Positions 1-8,386 of a DNA stretch of 59,376 nt are shown here, in pieces. Positions within the stretch are counted from its first letter, which is position 1, and each line of letters starts with the position of its first letter. Where the stretch lies: contig JAFXIZ010000059.1 of the NCBI GenBank assembly GCA_017532725.1, forward strand, positions 1 to 59,376, given 5' to 3'. Source of the DNA: Bacteroidaceae bacterium. GTDB taxonomy: Bacteria; Bacteroidota; Bacteroidia; Bacteroidales; Barnesiellaceae_A. Under the pieces are notes generated by a model. It saw nothing but the letters and a program-made list of their open reading frames with translations, was not told the DNA's origin and made no database searches. The translations under genes were made by a program, and so were the position numbers.

Positions 1-2
1 AC

Positions 3-461
3 CGTCGATGCATCGATACACTGAAGCAACTACGTGAGCAATGCCGATACACCAAAGGTATCTATGCGTGGATGGGCTTTCGCAAGAAAGAGATTATTTG
101 CGACCAGCAAGAACGCGTTGCCGGCCAATCGAAGTGGAAATTCTTTTCGCTGCTCAATCTCGCCATTGAGGGTCTTACCTCATTCTCTGTCACTCCGTTG
201 CGTTTATCATCTATCTTGGGAGGTGTCGTATCTATCATCGCTTTTGTGTATATGATTATAATCATTACCAAGACACTGATATGGGGTGAGCCTGTGGCCG
301 GTTATCCTTCGCTGATGTGTATCATACTCTTCTTGGGAGGAATACAACTCTTGTCATTGGGTATAATAGGCGAATATTTAGGTCGCATCTTCAACGAAAC
401 CAAGAATCGCCCCACATATATAGCGCGACAGTATAAGAAACAAAATGACACAAAAGAGTAA
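3..461 (+). CDS. Family 2 glycosyltransferase, polyprenyl-phosphate sugar transferase type (5' partial)
   Basis: The open frame runs in from the window edge, so the GT-A catalytic domain is missing and only about 152 C-terminal residues remain. What is visible is the end of the catalytic domain (a segment reading RYTKGIYAWMGF) followed by two membrane helices and the motif GEYLGRIF. This layout is typical of GtrB/DPM1-like enzymes, which load a sugar onto polyprenyl phosphate at the inner membrane. The last 17 bases overlap the next gene, a multi-pass membrane protein, so the two are probably translated together and may act in one envelope glycosylation route (inference). The sugar cannot be told from this fragment. 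Confidence 0.85.
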   Translation, partial: RRCIDTLKQLREQCRYTKGIYAWMGFRKKEIICDQQERVAGQSKWKFFSLLNLAIEGLTSFSVTPLRLSSILGGVVSIIAFVYMIIIITKTLIWGEPVAGYPSLMCIILFLGGIQLLSLGIIGEYLGRIFNETKNRPTYIARQYKKQNDTKE

Positions 462-2055
462 CATATCGTTATTTGCCACTTGCTTTGTTATAGCCACCTG
501 TTTCTACCTGTTTAATAGTGTAACACCCTATTACAGTGACGATTGGTGGTACTCCTTTATACACCAAGCCGACTATAGTTACCCTACCGACAGGGTGGAG
601 AGTATAGGCGACATAGCCACTTCGCAAATCAATCATTACCGCAATGTGAATGGCCGACTGCCTGTCACATTTCTCGTTCAAGCCGTTGTTTCATTTTGCC
701 CCAAGTGGATTTTCAACATCCTCAACAGCCTTATATTTGTCATAGCATCACTACTGATGACGCGACTCACCTCAACGCGCATCACCTCGCAGCGTACCAT
801 AATATCGGCATTGTCGTTATTCCTGTTACTGCCGGGTCACTACGAAGCACTGTTGTGGGCTACAGGTGCTATCAATTACCTGTGGGTGGGAACATCGATA
901 CTGTTTGTCCTATGGCTATGGCGTGAGTTGAATAATAACCATATCGCAACATATCTACACCCTCTTATTTTCATATTAGGGCTATTGAGTGGATGGAGCA
1001 ACGAGGCTTTCTCCTTCGGGTTGGTTATGGGGTTGATTATCGAGCTGTTATGCAATAGAGCGAAAAACACGCCTGCTCATTATTGGCTTGCCATAGGGGT
1101 TGTCTTGGGCGCAGCAATGATATTTGTGGCTCCGGGCTCGTGGAACAGGTTAGACAGCATCTCTGAGCCGTCGCGCAGCATCAACGACTATCTGCCACTA
1201 TTATCGGCTCTTGTACTGCCCATCCTGCTGATTATATCGCTCATTCTGTTGGGAAACAGCGATAAAAATAAGTTGAAACTATTTATATCGCAACATCGCA
1301 TCTGCCTGATTGCGGCAACGACCTTGCTGCCAATATGCCTTGCAACCTACCAATATGCAGCACGCTCATTCTTCGGTATGTCGCTTTTCATCCTTTTACC
1401 ACTGCTCACCCTTGCCTACGAATATATGGCACCTCGCATAACAAGAACTATTGCCACGGCTTTATACCTCATTGTCGTTGTTTTCATAGGTATGCTATAT
1501 AGCGAACACTGCAAGGTTGAGAAGCATCATAAAGCGTTGATTGAAGGTTATATCAACAGCCCCGACGGAAGTGTTGCTCTTGACATCCCCCAACGAGCCG
1601 GATACGCAAGGCTATATACCCTCGACCTCGATGCCGAGTATCGACGTGGATGGACGGCACAACACTTGGCAGCGTACTATCGGGGTAAACCTCTGCAATG
1701 GATATCGACCGAACTGAACAGAATGCTTAACAACCCTCAAGAACTGTTTACAGCAGCCCATAAGGTAGAAGGCGATAACGAACTATACACCACCGACGGC
1801 ATTGAGTATTATGTTCTTGCACCCGATGCCGTTGCATACGACACATTGGTGTATAATTATACTGATGTTTCATTCAACGATTCTGTTCCCCTTCACTCGC
1901 GTTTGCTACGCTTGATTGCCCCCGAGCGATACCCCTCGAAAGAGATTCTACCGGCATACTATAGCACAATACATATCAATAATATTGACTACCTTTGTAT
2001 TGAAAAAAATCACTATCGCAATGTAAAGCGAATAGACACAAACAACTATGAATAG
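445..2055 (+). CDS. Multi-pass membrane protein, DUF6056-like, possible glycan-modifying transferase
   Basis: A 536-residue protein with about ten or more hydrophobic segments over residues 1-350 and a soluble C-terminal part of about 170 residues. The first periplasmic loop carries YYSDDWWYSF, an acidic pair like the one in polytopic membrane glycosyltransferases. It resembles the DUF6056 group from memory; I could not search it. It overlaps the upstream polyprenyl-sugar transferase by 17 bases and the downstream paralogue by 8, so the three form one operon. By analogy with gtrAB plus a serotype-specific Gtr, it could transfer the lipid-linked sugar to a surface glycan (inference). Confidence 0.7.
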   Translation: MTQKSNISLFATCFVIATCFYLFNSVTPYYSDDWWYSFIHQADYSYPTDRVESIGDIATSQINHYRNVNGRLPVTFLVQAVVSFCPKWIFNILNSLIFVIASLLMTRLTSTRITSQRTIISALSLFLLLPGHYEALLWATGAINYLWVGTSILFVLWLWRELNNNHIATYLHPLIFILGLLSGWSNEAFSFGLVMGLIIELLCNRAKNTPAHYWLAIGVVLGAAMIFVAPGSWNRLDSISEPSRSINDYLPLLSALVLPILLIISLILLGNSDKNKLKLFISQHRICLIAATTLLPICLATYQYAARSFFGMSLFILLPLLTLAYEYMAPRITRTIATALYLIVVVFIGMLYSEHCKVEKHHKALIEGYINSPDGSVALDIPQRAGYARLYTLDLDAEYRRGWTAQHLAAYYRGKPLQWISTELNRMLNNPQELFTAAHKVEGDNELYTTDGIEYYVLAPDAVAYDTLVYNYTDVSFNDSVPLHSRLLRLIAPERYPSKEILPAYYSTIHINNIDYLCIEKNHYRNVKRIDTNNYE

Positions 2056-3775
2056 GAAATGGGCAATAACCATCATTATGCTTGCAGTGGGCATAGTCTT
2101 TCTATGCCTCAACCTATTTGTGCCATACTACGACGATGATATATGGTATGCGTTGCGATATATCCCCAACGAAACGCTATCACCCATCACCCGATTTTCC
2201 GATATTCTTGTTTCGCAATACCATCATTATATGGGCGAGAACTCGCGCGCACTCGTTCACATTACGCTACAGAGTTTGTTGGCCATACTACCCGACTGGG
2301 GATTTGACCTACTTAATACGCTCGTATTTCTACTGCTAATATGGTGTGTAACACGCTACACACAGTACAACACAAGGAGTATCCAACCCCTTGCCTTATT
2401 ACTCGCCTTTGCCGGTATATATTGGTTACTCCCCGATATGGACTACCTCTTTTATTGGGCTGCCGGCTCGCTCAATTATATGTGGACTTCGACAGCCACT
2501 ATCCTGTTCTTGCTTTTATGGCAACGTACTATTCAAGCAGAGAAAAGGGTCGATAGATATACCTATCTGTATGTAGCAGCCATATTCTGTTGCGCCTCAC
2601 TTCACGAGGCATTTGCCCTGCCCGTAGGTGGAGCCATCCTACTCTATATGCTCGCACACTATCGCAATATAGGCTACAACACCACCACGCTATATGCCAT
2701 AGCATACGGATTGGGGTGCATTGCCATTCTTGCAGCACCGGGATTGGGCAATAAGGCTGCAAACATAGGATATGCGAGTTTCGGAGATTACTTATCGTCA
2801 TTTATTATCTCTATTCGCACACTACGCGTTGTACCCATTTGCATTGCCGTTGCTGTAATAAGTATGTGCCGACGTTCTTGGCGCAACACATTAAGCGTGT
2901 TCATCAAAGAGAATTATTTTCTTATTCTCATAACGCTTATCTCATTTGTATTTGTATTTGCAATCCGAGCCGGAGCGCACACGATGCGTATTTTCTACGC
3001 AACAGAGTTTTTTGCACTTATGCTACTGTTGCGCTATCTCAATAAGGCAATATTCACCCTGTCGGGTAAAGCCCAGCGAGCCATTACCATAACAATGGCA
3101 ATAGTGCTTGTTGGATGGGCTGTCCTTGTTCTGCCTCCCTGCTATCATACGGGCAGACAACATTATGCACTCATCGAGGCTCACCATAGTGATAGCGATG
3201 GCGTTATTTTCTTACCACAAGAAAATACACCCTCGGCAGCCACCCCTTGGGTAATGGACCTGAATCAACTCTATTATCTCTCACCCGAGGCCGAATGGCG
3301 AGCATTTGTCACCCCTCTGACGCATCTGCAAGATACGCTCAAGGTAGGGATGCCCATTATGCAACGCAATGCCGACCATAGTTACCGGCTATACAACCGA
3401 TATCTACAAATGATTCCACAGGAGTTGGAAGAGGCAATAGAAACGCCCCACGAATTTTTCACACCTCAAAACAAGATAGCCGGCAACAACCCCTTCTATG
3501 GCATTGCCGGAGGCGATTACATCATAGCACACATCGACAGCACATCGACCAATGATAAGTGGTATTGGCACTACTATCCGGCATCGTGGAGGGAGCCTTC
3601 GGCTTCGATAGTAGGTTTTATGCGCCGTGTCGTAGCCCCCAATACATTCCCGCTATCCGAGCCAATGCTGTACCCCGACACAGTGACATTGACCTCACAA
3701 ACGCGTTACATCATATACGCGCGACCTCAATATAGGAGTGTCAAGGGAATTGAGAGAGGAAACGAGTTGCCATAA
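2048..3775 (+). CDS. Multi-pass membrane protein, paralogue of the preceding gene (DUF6056-like)
   Basis: A 575-residue polytopic protein sharing layout and local motifs with its neighbour: an N-terminal helix, then PYYDDDIWYALRY with an acidic cluster, an asparagine/tyrosine-rich second loop (AAGSLNYMWTS against ATGAINYLWVG), and a soluble C-terminal domain ending in a YRSVK-type tail (YRNVK in the partner). The pair therefore looks like a tandem duplication that has diverged. It begins 8 bases before the upstream stop and ends only 5 bases from the convergent radC. The role is probably surface glycan modification together with the upstream transferase (inference); substrate unknown. Confidence 0.7.
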   Translation: MNRKWAITIIMLAVGIVFLCLNLFVPYYDDDIWYALRYIPNETLSPITRFSDILVSQYHHYMGENSRALVHITLQSLLAILPDWGFDLLNTLVFLLLIWCVTRYTQYNTRSIQPLALLLAFAGIYWLLPDMDYLFYWAAGSLNYMWTSTATILFLLLWQRTIQAEKRVDRYTYLYVAAIFCCASLHEAFALPVGGAILLYMLAHYRNIGYNTTTLYAIAYGLGCIAILAAPGLGNKAANIGYASFGDYLSSFIISIRTLRVVPICIAVAVISMCRRSWRNTLSVFIKENYFLILITLISFVFVFAIRAGAHTMRIFYATEFFALMLLLRYLNKAIFTLSGKAQRAITITMAIVLVGWAVLVLPPCYHTGRQHYALIEAHHSDSDGVIFLPQENTPSAATPWVMDLNQLYYLSPEAEWRAFVTPLTHLQDTLKVGMPIMQRNADHSYRLYNRYLQMIPQELEEAIETPHEFFTPQNKIAGNNPFYGIAGGDYIIAHIDSTSTNDKWYWHYYPASWREPSASIVGFMRRVVAPNTFPLSEPMLYPDTVTLTSQTRYIIYARPQYRSVKGIERGNELP

Positions 3776-3780
3776 AAGCA

Positions 3781-4467
3781 TTACAGTTTCCCGTTGTCGG
3801 CAAAACTGTAATAGTTGTTTTCGCATACAATAATGTGATCGACCACCGATATGCTCATCAACTGCGCAGCCTCCTTGACACGATGAGTCGATTGCTCATC
3901 TTCGCGACTCGGCTTGCACGCTCCCGACGGATGATTGTGACACAGTACAATAGCCGATGCCAACGATTGTATGGCAGCCTTGAGTATTATTTTCACATCG
4001 ACGGTAGTTGCCGCAGTACCACCCTTGCTCACCATTACCGTATCTATCACACGTCCGGCACGATTGAGCAATATAGCCCAGAACTCCTCGTGAGGCAAAT
4101 CGACAAGTCGTTGTCGCATATAGTCATATACCTTTTGACTCGTATTCAGTACCGGTCTTTCGGGCAATTCATCCTCACGACGCCTACGCCCCAACTCCAT
4201 AGCAGCCATAATGGTAATAGCCTTCGCCTCGCCAATGCCTTTGTAAGACATCAACTCCTTCAGGTCGTACTTGCCTAATCGGTTAAAATTGTTATCGGCA
4301 TCGTTGAGTATTCGTTGCGACAACTCTATGGCTGTTTCCTCCACATTGCCCGACCCTATAAGGATAGCCAACAACTCGGCATTACTCAAGGCACGCGCAC
4401 CGTGCATCATCATTTTTTCGCGAGGACGGTCATCGACCGACAGTTGTGTTATGGTAAGTTTGGTCAT
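3781..4467 (-). CDS. radC: RadC family JAB1/MPN-domain protein
   Basis: A 228-residue protein of normal family length. Residues about 1-95 form the helix-hairpin-helix-like UPF0758 N-terminal region (LMSYKGIGEAKAITI), and residues about 105-228 form the MPN/JAMM domain with the metal signature LCHNHPSGACKPSREDE. The family is annotated as DNA repair protein RadC, but its biochemical role is not settled. Its start codon shares one base with the stop codon of the upstream glycosyltransferase (TAATG), implying coupled translation. The 3' end lies 5 bases from the convergent membrane-protein gene, leaving no room for a separate terminator. Confidence 0.93.
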   Translation of the reverse strand: MTKLTITQLSVDDRPREKMMMHGARALSNAELLAILIGSGNVEETAIELSQRILNDADNNFNRLGKYDLKELMSYKGIGEAKAITIMAAMELGRRRREDELPERPVLNTSQKVYDYMRQRLVDLPHEEFWAILLNRAGRVIDTVMVSKGGTAATTVDVKIILKAAIQSLASAIVLCHNHPSGACKPSREDEQSTHRVKEAAQLMSISVVDHIIVCENNYYSFADNGKL

Positions 4468-5459
4468 TACTTATAGAAACTGTTTTTAAAGGCTTCAAAT
4501 TCATCTTTTCGCAACACACAACGTTTCCACCACGCACGCAAGAAGCCCGTTCCATAGCCTATCAACTGCACAAATGCCGCCACAACCGATATAGCACCTA
4601 TCTTGATACTCTTGTTTTGTACCGAAGAATCGACAAATATCAACAGTATAAAGAGGCCTAACAGCGACGACAACCAAGGAATAAAAGGAGTACCCAACAG
4701 CAACAATACTACGCCTACAGTGAAAACGGCCGGCAACATATGCACAACCTTGAGCGATGCAGGATACTTCTTGTATAGGTTAATGCGCGCTATACCCGAG
4801 TTGTGAACTTGCTTGAAGAACTTACGCAAGTCGGTACGACGCTTGTGCCACACCCACGCTTCGGGAAACAAACGACACTTATAGCCTCCGGCAAATATGC
4901 GGATACTGAAGTCTATATCCTCACCAAATCGCATCTTGGAGAAACCACCCAACGCCTTATAGACATCGGCACGGATACCCATATTGAAACTACGGGGATA
5001 GAACTTGTCGAGTTTCTTCTTTCCACCTCTTATGCCACCTGTTGTAAAGAAAGAAGTCATAGCATAGTTAATAGCCTTCTGCATATCGGTAAAAGAGTCG
5101 TGCGCACGGTCGGGACCACCGAAGGCATCGGCTGGCTCGGCCGCAAGTTCGGCCTTTACGGCATCAATATACCCTTCGGGGATGATGCAATCGCTATCAA
5201 GCACAATAAGATACTCACCCTGCGCACGTTCAGCACCATAATTGCGCGACTGTCCGGGTCCCGAATTGGGCTTGCTGTAGTAATGAATATCCAAGCGATC
5301 GGTATATGCACGCACAATATCCTCGCAAGGTTGCTGCGAGCCATCTTCAACAATAATCACTTCAAAGTCCTTACAGCGTTGGTGCGTAAGACTTTCGAGC
5401 AATTCTCCCACCTCATCGGGGCGATTATATACAGGAACAATAAGTGAAAAGTAAGCCAT
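4467..5459 (-). CDS. Family 2 glycosyltransferase with C-terminal membrane segments
   Basis: A 330-residue protein whose N-terminus FSLIVPVYNRPDE opens a GT-A fold; DSDCI is the metal-binding D-x-D-like motif and GEDIDFSIRI the ED motif. Two hydrophobic stretches near residues 225-300 anchor it in the membrane. The frame could open 22 codons earlier, but I place the start at 5459 because a TATCTTTG promoter box lies at 5488-5495, downstream of that earlier codon. It transfers an activated sugar to an envelope glycan or lipid; donor and acceptor are unknown. Linked to radC by a one-base overlap. Confidence 0.85.
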   Translation of the reverse strand: MAYFSLIVPVYNRPDEVGELLESLTHQRCKDFEVIIVEDGSQQPCEDIVRAYTDRLDIHYYSKPNSGPGQSRNYGAERAQGEYLIVLDSDCIIPEGYIDAVKAELAAEPADAFGGPDRAHDSFTDMQKAINYAMTSFFTTGGIRGGKKKLDKFYPRSFNMGIRADVYKALGGFSKMRFGEDIDFSIRIFAGGYKCRLFPEAWVWHKRRTDLRKFFKQVHNSGIARINLYKKYPASLKVVHMLPAVFTVGVVLLLLGTPFIPWLSSLLGLFILLIFVDSSVQNKSIKIGAISVVAAFVQLIGYGTGFLRAWWKRCVLRKDEFEAFKNSFYK

Positions 5460-5487
5460 ACTATCCTTTTTTATTAACTGTCGAGTA

Positions 5488-5517
5488 CAAAGATAATATT
5501 TTTTTCGCAACCTCAAC
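5488..5517 (-). promoter_or_regulatory. Bacteroidales-type promoter of the glycosyltransferase-radC pair
   Basis: Reading the minus strand, TATCTTTG (5495-5488) fits the -7 box TAnnTTTG, and GTTG (5517-5514) is one mismatch from the -33 TTTG with 18 bases between them. It sits about 30 bases upstream of the chosen start codon. Confidence 0.5.
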
Positions 5518-5530
5518 AACAACATAAAAT

Positions 5531-5559
5531 TAGGGACTTCACCAATGGCAAAGTCCCTA
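5531..5559 (-). terminator. Intrinsic terminator of the OmpH-like gene
   Basis: A 9-base stem, TAGGGACTT (5531-5539) with AAGTCCCTA (5551-5559), followed on the minus strand by the U-rich ATTTTATGTT. Confidence 0.65.
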
Positions 5560-5584
5560 TATTAGATTCATTGTAAAATTCTGA

Positions 5585-6202
5585 TTATTTGGCTTCGGCA
5601 GGAGCCTCAGCCTCTTCCTTTTCAGCAGGAGTATTCTTGTTCAAGCCATCGGCAATCTCTTGAGTGATGTCGTAAGCATCGCTGATAAAGATTGTAGCAG
5701 CCTTTTGCAAGATTACCTCATAACCGGCAGTCTTGTTGTACTCCTCGATGTAGGCACGAATTTTGTCAGAAATCTCTTGCAACATTTGTTGTTGAGCCTG
5801 CAAGTTATCGGCATCGATACGAGCAGCATCGGCTTGCAACTTCTCTTGCTCCTTGAGAAGAGCCTCATATTGTTGTTGCATACTGCTTTCCGATAGGAAT
5901 GCATTGTTCTGAGCCTTACGTTGGAATTCGCCTTGACGTTTAGCCAAACTTGCAGCACGAGCATTTAAATTGGCACGATCGTTCTCGATTTTCTCAACCA
6001 ATTTTTGCTCCAATTCCTTGGCATAGTCGTACATACCAATAAGCGAATCGGTGTCAACATAAGCAATAGGTAATTTTTTTCCTTCGCAATCGGCAGTAAC
6101 AGTATCAGCAGCCACTGCATTCTCGGTTTTGCCACACGATGTTAAAAAAAGATTTCCTGCTACGAGAGCAATTACGCACAAAGCGTTCAAAAGGTTTTTC
6201 AT
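5585..6202 (-). CDS. Skp/OmpH family periplasmic chaperone-like lipoprotein
   Basis: A 205-residue protein with a lipoprotein signal peptide (hydrophobic core, then LTSC, with the lipidated Cys at about residue 23). The mature part has the OmpH start (IAYVDTDSLIGMYDYAKELEQ), a long charged coiled coil over about residues 60-150 and a conserved C-terminal strand region (YNKTAGYEVILQKAATIFI). Skp proteins hold unfolded outer-membrane proteins in the periplasm. The acidic Ala/Glu-rich tail is not part of the family core. It lies 13 bases after a small membrane protein, with which it is probably co-transcribed. Confidence 0.88.
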   Translation of the reverse strand: MKNLLNALCVIALVAGNLFLTSCGKTENAVAADTVTADCEGKKLPIAYVDTDSLIGMYDYAKELEQKLVEKIENDRANLNARAASLAKRQGEFQRKAQNNAFLSESSMQQQYEALLKEQEKLQADAARIDADNLQAQQQMLQEISDKIRAYIEEYNKTAGYEVILQKAATIFISDAYDITQEIADGLNKNTPAEKEEAEAPAEAK

Positions 6203-6215
6203 AATTCTATATATT

Positions 6216-6437
6216 CTATTTAATTTGATTCTGCTTCATATAATCGTCGAGTGTTTTCCGAGCCCTATCACGAGCATCGGTTGACACTGCGCAAGATATA
6301 CCCTTCTTCTGCATATTTTTATTACTACTGATGTGCATACTTGGGAACTTACCACCTTTTACAAAAAAGACTCTTATACCCAACAAAAGCACTGCGATAG
6401 CAATTATTATAACAGATACGAGTATTGTTTTCAACAT
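6216..6437 (-). CDS. Small conserved single-pass membrane protein
   Basis: A 73-residue protein with one N-terminal membrane helix (residues about 4-26) followed by a short basic, soluble tail containing GKFPSMHISSNKNM and a lone cysteine in KGISCAVSTD. I recall similar small proteins in other Bacteroidales, always annotated as hypothetical; no function is known to me. It precedes the OmpH-like gene by 13 bases and is likely the first gene of that transcript. The leader between it and the divergent pepD holds the 75-base tandem duplication. Confidence 0.7.
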   Translation of the reverse strand: MLKTILVSVIIIAIAVLLLGIRVFFVKGGKFPSMHISSNKNMQKKGISCAVSTDARDRARKTLDDYMKQNQIK

Positions 6438-6446
6438 TTGTACTAC

Positions 6447-6596
6447 TTTTTATAATATAAGATGCGGTTCGGAATAAAAAATAAGTAAGCATATTTTGTT
6501 CTTCACTCACCTTTCATTATATTTTTATAATATAAGATACGGTTCGGAATAAAAAATAAGCAAGCTTATTTTGTTCTTCACTCACCTTTCATTATA
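6447..6596. repeat. Tandem duplication, two copies of 75 bases, carrying a promoter
   Basis: Copy 1 spans 6447-6521 and copy 2 6522-6596, differing at three positions that I can count. Copy 2 runs into TATATTTG, a full -7 box. Copy 1 ends at the equivalent place in TATATTTT, which lacks the G. The segment therefore looks like a recent promoter-region duplication in which only the pepD-proximal copy has a complete box. Confidence 0.9.
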
Positions 6597-6600
6597 TTTG
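6570..6600 (+). promoter_or_regulatory. Promoter of pepD
   Basis: TTTG at 6570-6573 and TATATTTG at 6593-6600 with 19 bases between match the Bacteroidales -33/-7 consensus. The -7 box is mirrored by CAAATATA at 6606-6613, forming a palindrome with a 5-base centre, so a minus-strand start may fire from the same site. Confidence 0.65.
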
Positions 6601-6750
6601 TGGTGCAAATATAGGAAAGAGTCGCTTTCCAACCACCATTTTAGGTGGTATATTTTGTTGATTGTGTTTGAAAAACCTTAAAAATTAACATAAATTTTTC
6701 CACGATTACAAATATTGGCTTTCGTGGAGCAAAAAATTAAGAATTCTACT

Positions 6751-8214
6751 ATGAAAGTAAAAGACCTAAAACCCGCGTTGGTATGGGAAATTTTCGATGC
6801 CATTACGCAAGTGCCGCGTCCTTCTAAAAAAGAGGAGAAAATTCGCGCTTATCTTTTAGACTTCGCACACAAGCACAACCTTCAAGTTGCCACCGACGAA
6901 ATTGGCAACGTGGTAATGACAGTTCCTGCAACACCGGGTTGCGAAGATGCACCTACTGTAATCTTGCAAGCCCATATGGATATGGTATGCGAAAAGAACA
7001 GTGATGTAGAACTTGACTTTGAAAACGATCCTATCCAAACTTATATCGACGGAGAATGGGTACGTGCTCGTGGAACAACACTCGGTGCCGACAATGGTAT
7101 AGGTATGGCTGCCGCAATGGCCGTACTTATCAACCCTGAGGCTAAACACGGTCGCTTGCAAGCCCTCTTTACTGTTGATGAAGAAACCGGCCTTACAGGT
7201 GCTAATAACCTCGACGGCTCACTTATCGACGGCGATATCTTGCTCAACCTCGACTCGGAAGACGATGCCCAAATCTTTATCGGTTGCGCCGGTGGTATCG
7301 ACACCACTTCTACATTTACTTACAGCGAGCAAGCCGCTCCCCAAGACTACTACTACGCTACATTGCGCATAAAGGGTCTTAACGGTGGTCACTCGGGTGG
7401 CGACATCCACTTGGGTCGTGGCAACGCCAACAAGATTCTCGCTCGTTTCTTGTGGAATGCAATGAAGAAATACGATGTGAAATTGGCTACTATCGACGGT
7501 GGTAACTTGCGCAATGCTATTCCTCGCGAGGCTATGGCTGTTGTGGGTGTGCCTATGAAAGACAAAGAGTCGTTGCGCGTCGATTTCAACTGCCACATCG
7601 CTACTGTCGAAGACGAACTTAAAGGTGTTGATGCCCTCACAGGCTCGGGTATGGAAACTGCCGACACTCCTGCTACTTGCATCGACGACAAGACTGCTCA
7701 CAACCTCGTATCGGTACTCTACGCTGCACCTCACGGCGTGATAGCAATGAGTCGCGAATTGCCCGGTTTGGTACAAACATCGACCAACCTTGCTTCGGTG
7801 AAGATGCGCGAAGGCAACACTATCGTAGTGGCTACCAGCCAACGCAGTTCGGTAGAGAGCGAGAAACACGACATTGCCAACCAAATCGAAGATCTCTTCG
7901 CATTGGCCGGTGCAGTGCCTATGCACGGTGAAGGTTATCCCGGATGGAAACCCAATATGCATTCGGCTATTAAAGACATCGCCGTTGAGGCTTACGAGGA
8001 GTTGTTCAACGTAACACCCCAAATCCTTGCCATCCACGCAGGTCTTGAGTGTGGCTTGTTCCTCAGCAAATATCCTCACTTGGATATGATTTCGTTTGGC
8101 CCTACATTGCGCGACGTTCACTCTCCCGACGAGCGTATGCACATCCCCGCTGTTGAGAAGTTCTGGTTGCACCTCCTTCGCATCCTCGAGAAGGTTGCCG
8201 AGATGAAGAAATAA
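6751..8214 (+). CDS. pepD: Aminoacyl-histidine dipeptidase (M20 metallopeptidase)
   Basis: A 487-residue cytosolic di-zinc peptidase that cleaves Xaa-His and related dipeptides. Metal and catalytic motifs of family M20 are in order: ILQAHMDMV, LGADNGIGM with the bridging Asp, and DEETGLTGA with the catalytic Glu pair. The lid/dimerisation domain follows (GLNGGHSGGDIHLGRG), and a final metal His lies near IHAGLECGLF. A TTG codon 36 bases upstream could open the same frame, but the ATG at 6751 gives the family's usual N-terminus MKVKDLKPALVWEIF. The mRNA leader is about 140 bases and contains two hairpins (6632-6649, 6699-6728). It is transcribed alone. Confidence 0.93.
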   Translation: MKVKDLKPALVWEIFDAITQVPRPSKKEEKIRAYLLDFAHKHNLQVATDEIGNVVMTVPATPGCEDAPTVILQAHMDMVCEKNSDVELDFENDPIQTYIDGEWVRARGTTLGADNGIGMAAAMAVLINPEAKHGRLQALFTVDEETGLTGANNLDGSLIDGDILLNLDSEDDAQIFIGCAGGIDTTSTFTYSEQAAPQDYYYATLRIKGLNGGHSGGDIHLGRGNANKILARFLWNAMKKYDVKLATIDGGNLRNAIPREAMAVVGVPMKDKESLRVDFNCHIATVEDELKGVDALTGSGMETADTPATCIDDKTAHNLVSVLYAAPHGVIAMSRELPGLVQTSTNLASVKMREGNTIVVATSQRSSVESEKHDIANQIEDLFALAGAVPMHGEGYPGWKPNMHSAIKDIAVEAYEELFNVTPQILAIHAGLECGLFLSKYPHLDMISFGPTLRDVHSPDERMHIPAVEKFWLHLLRILEKVAEMKK

Positions 8215-8236
8215 GCAACAACTTATCCCCATAAAT

Positions 8237-8278
8237 AAAGGAGTTGTGTCAAAATGAAAATTTTGGCGCAACTCCTTT
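8237..8278. terminator. Hairpin downstream of pepD
   Basis: An 18-base stem pairs 8237-8254 with 8261-8278 (AAAGGAGTTG / CAACTCCTTT outer arms, two G-U pairs inside) around a 6-base loop. There is no T-run after it on the plus strand, so termination relies on the stem or on the second hairpin at 8340. Confidence 0.6.
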
Positions 8279-8339
8279 GGTTTACGACCAAGCCACTGCA
8301 AGTAACCCCTTGATAAGAGGGAGCAACTCTTGGGCAAAA

Positions 8340-8367
8340 CAAAAGGCGAGCCAATGCTCGCCTTTTG
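8340..8367. terminator. Terminator of the nuo-atp operon, convergent with pepD
   Basis: A perfect 12-base stem (8340-8351 with 8356-8367, core CAAAAGGCGAGC) around the loop CAAT. On the minus strand the stem ends in CCTTTTG and is followed by TTTTGCCC, giving a usable U-tract for the long respiratory transcript. Confidence 0.75.
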
Positions 8368-8386
8368 CACATCTATGTAATATCTA

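Noticed and set aside
7219..8370. A 383-codon open frame opposite pepD
   Set aside because: It is the mirror of a conserved dipeptidase gene and runs through the shared terminators at 8237-8367.
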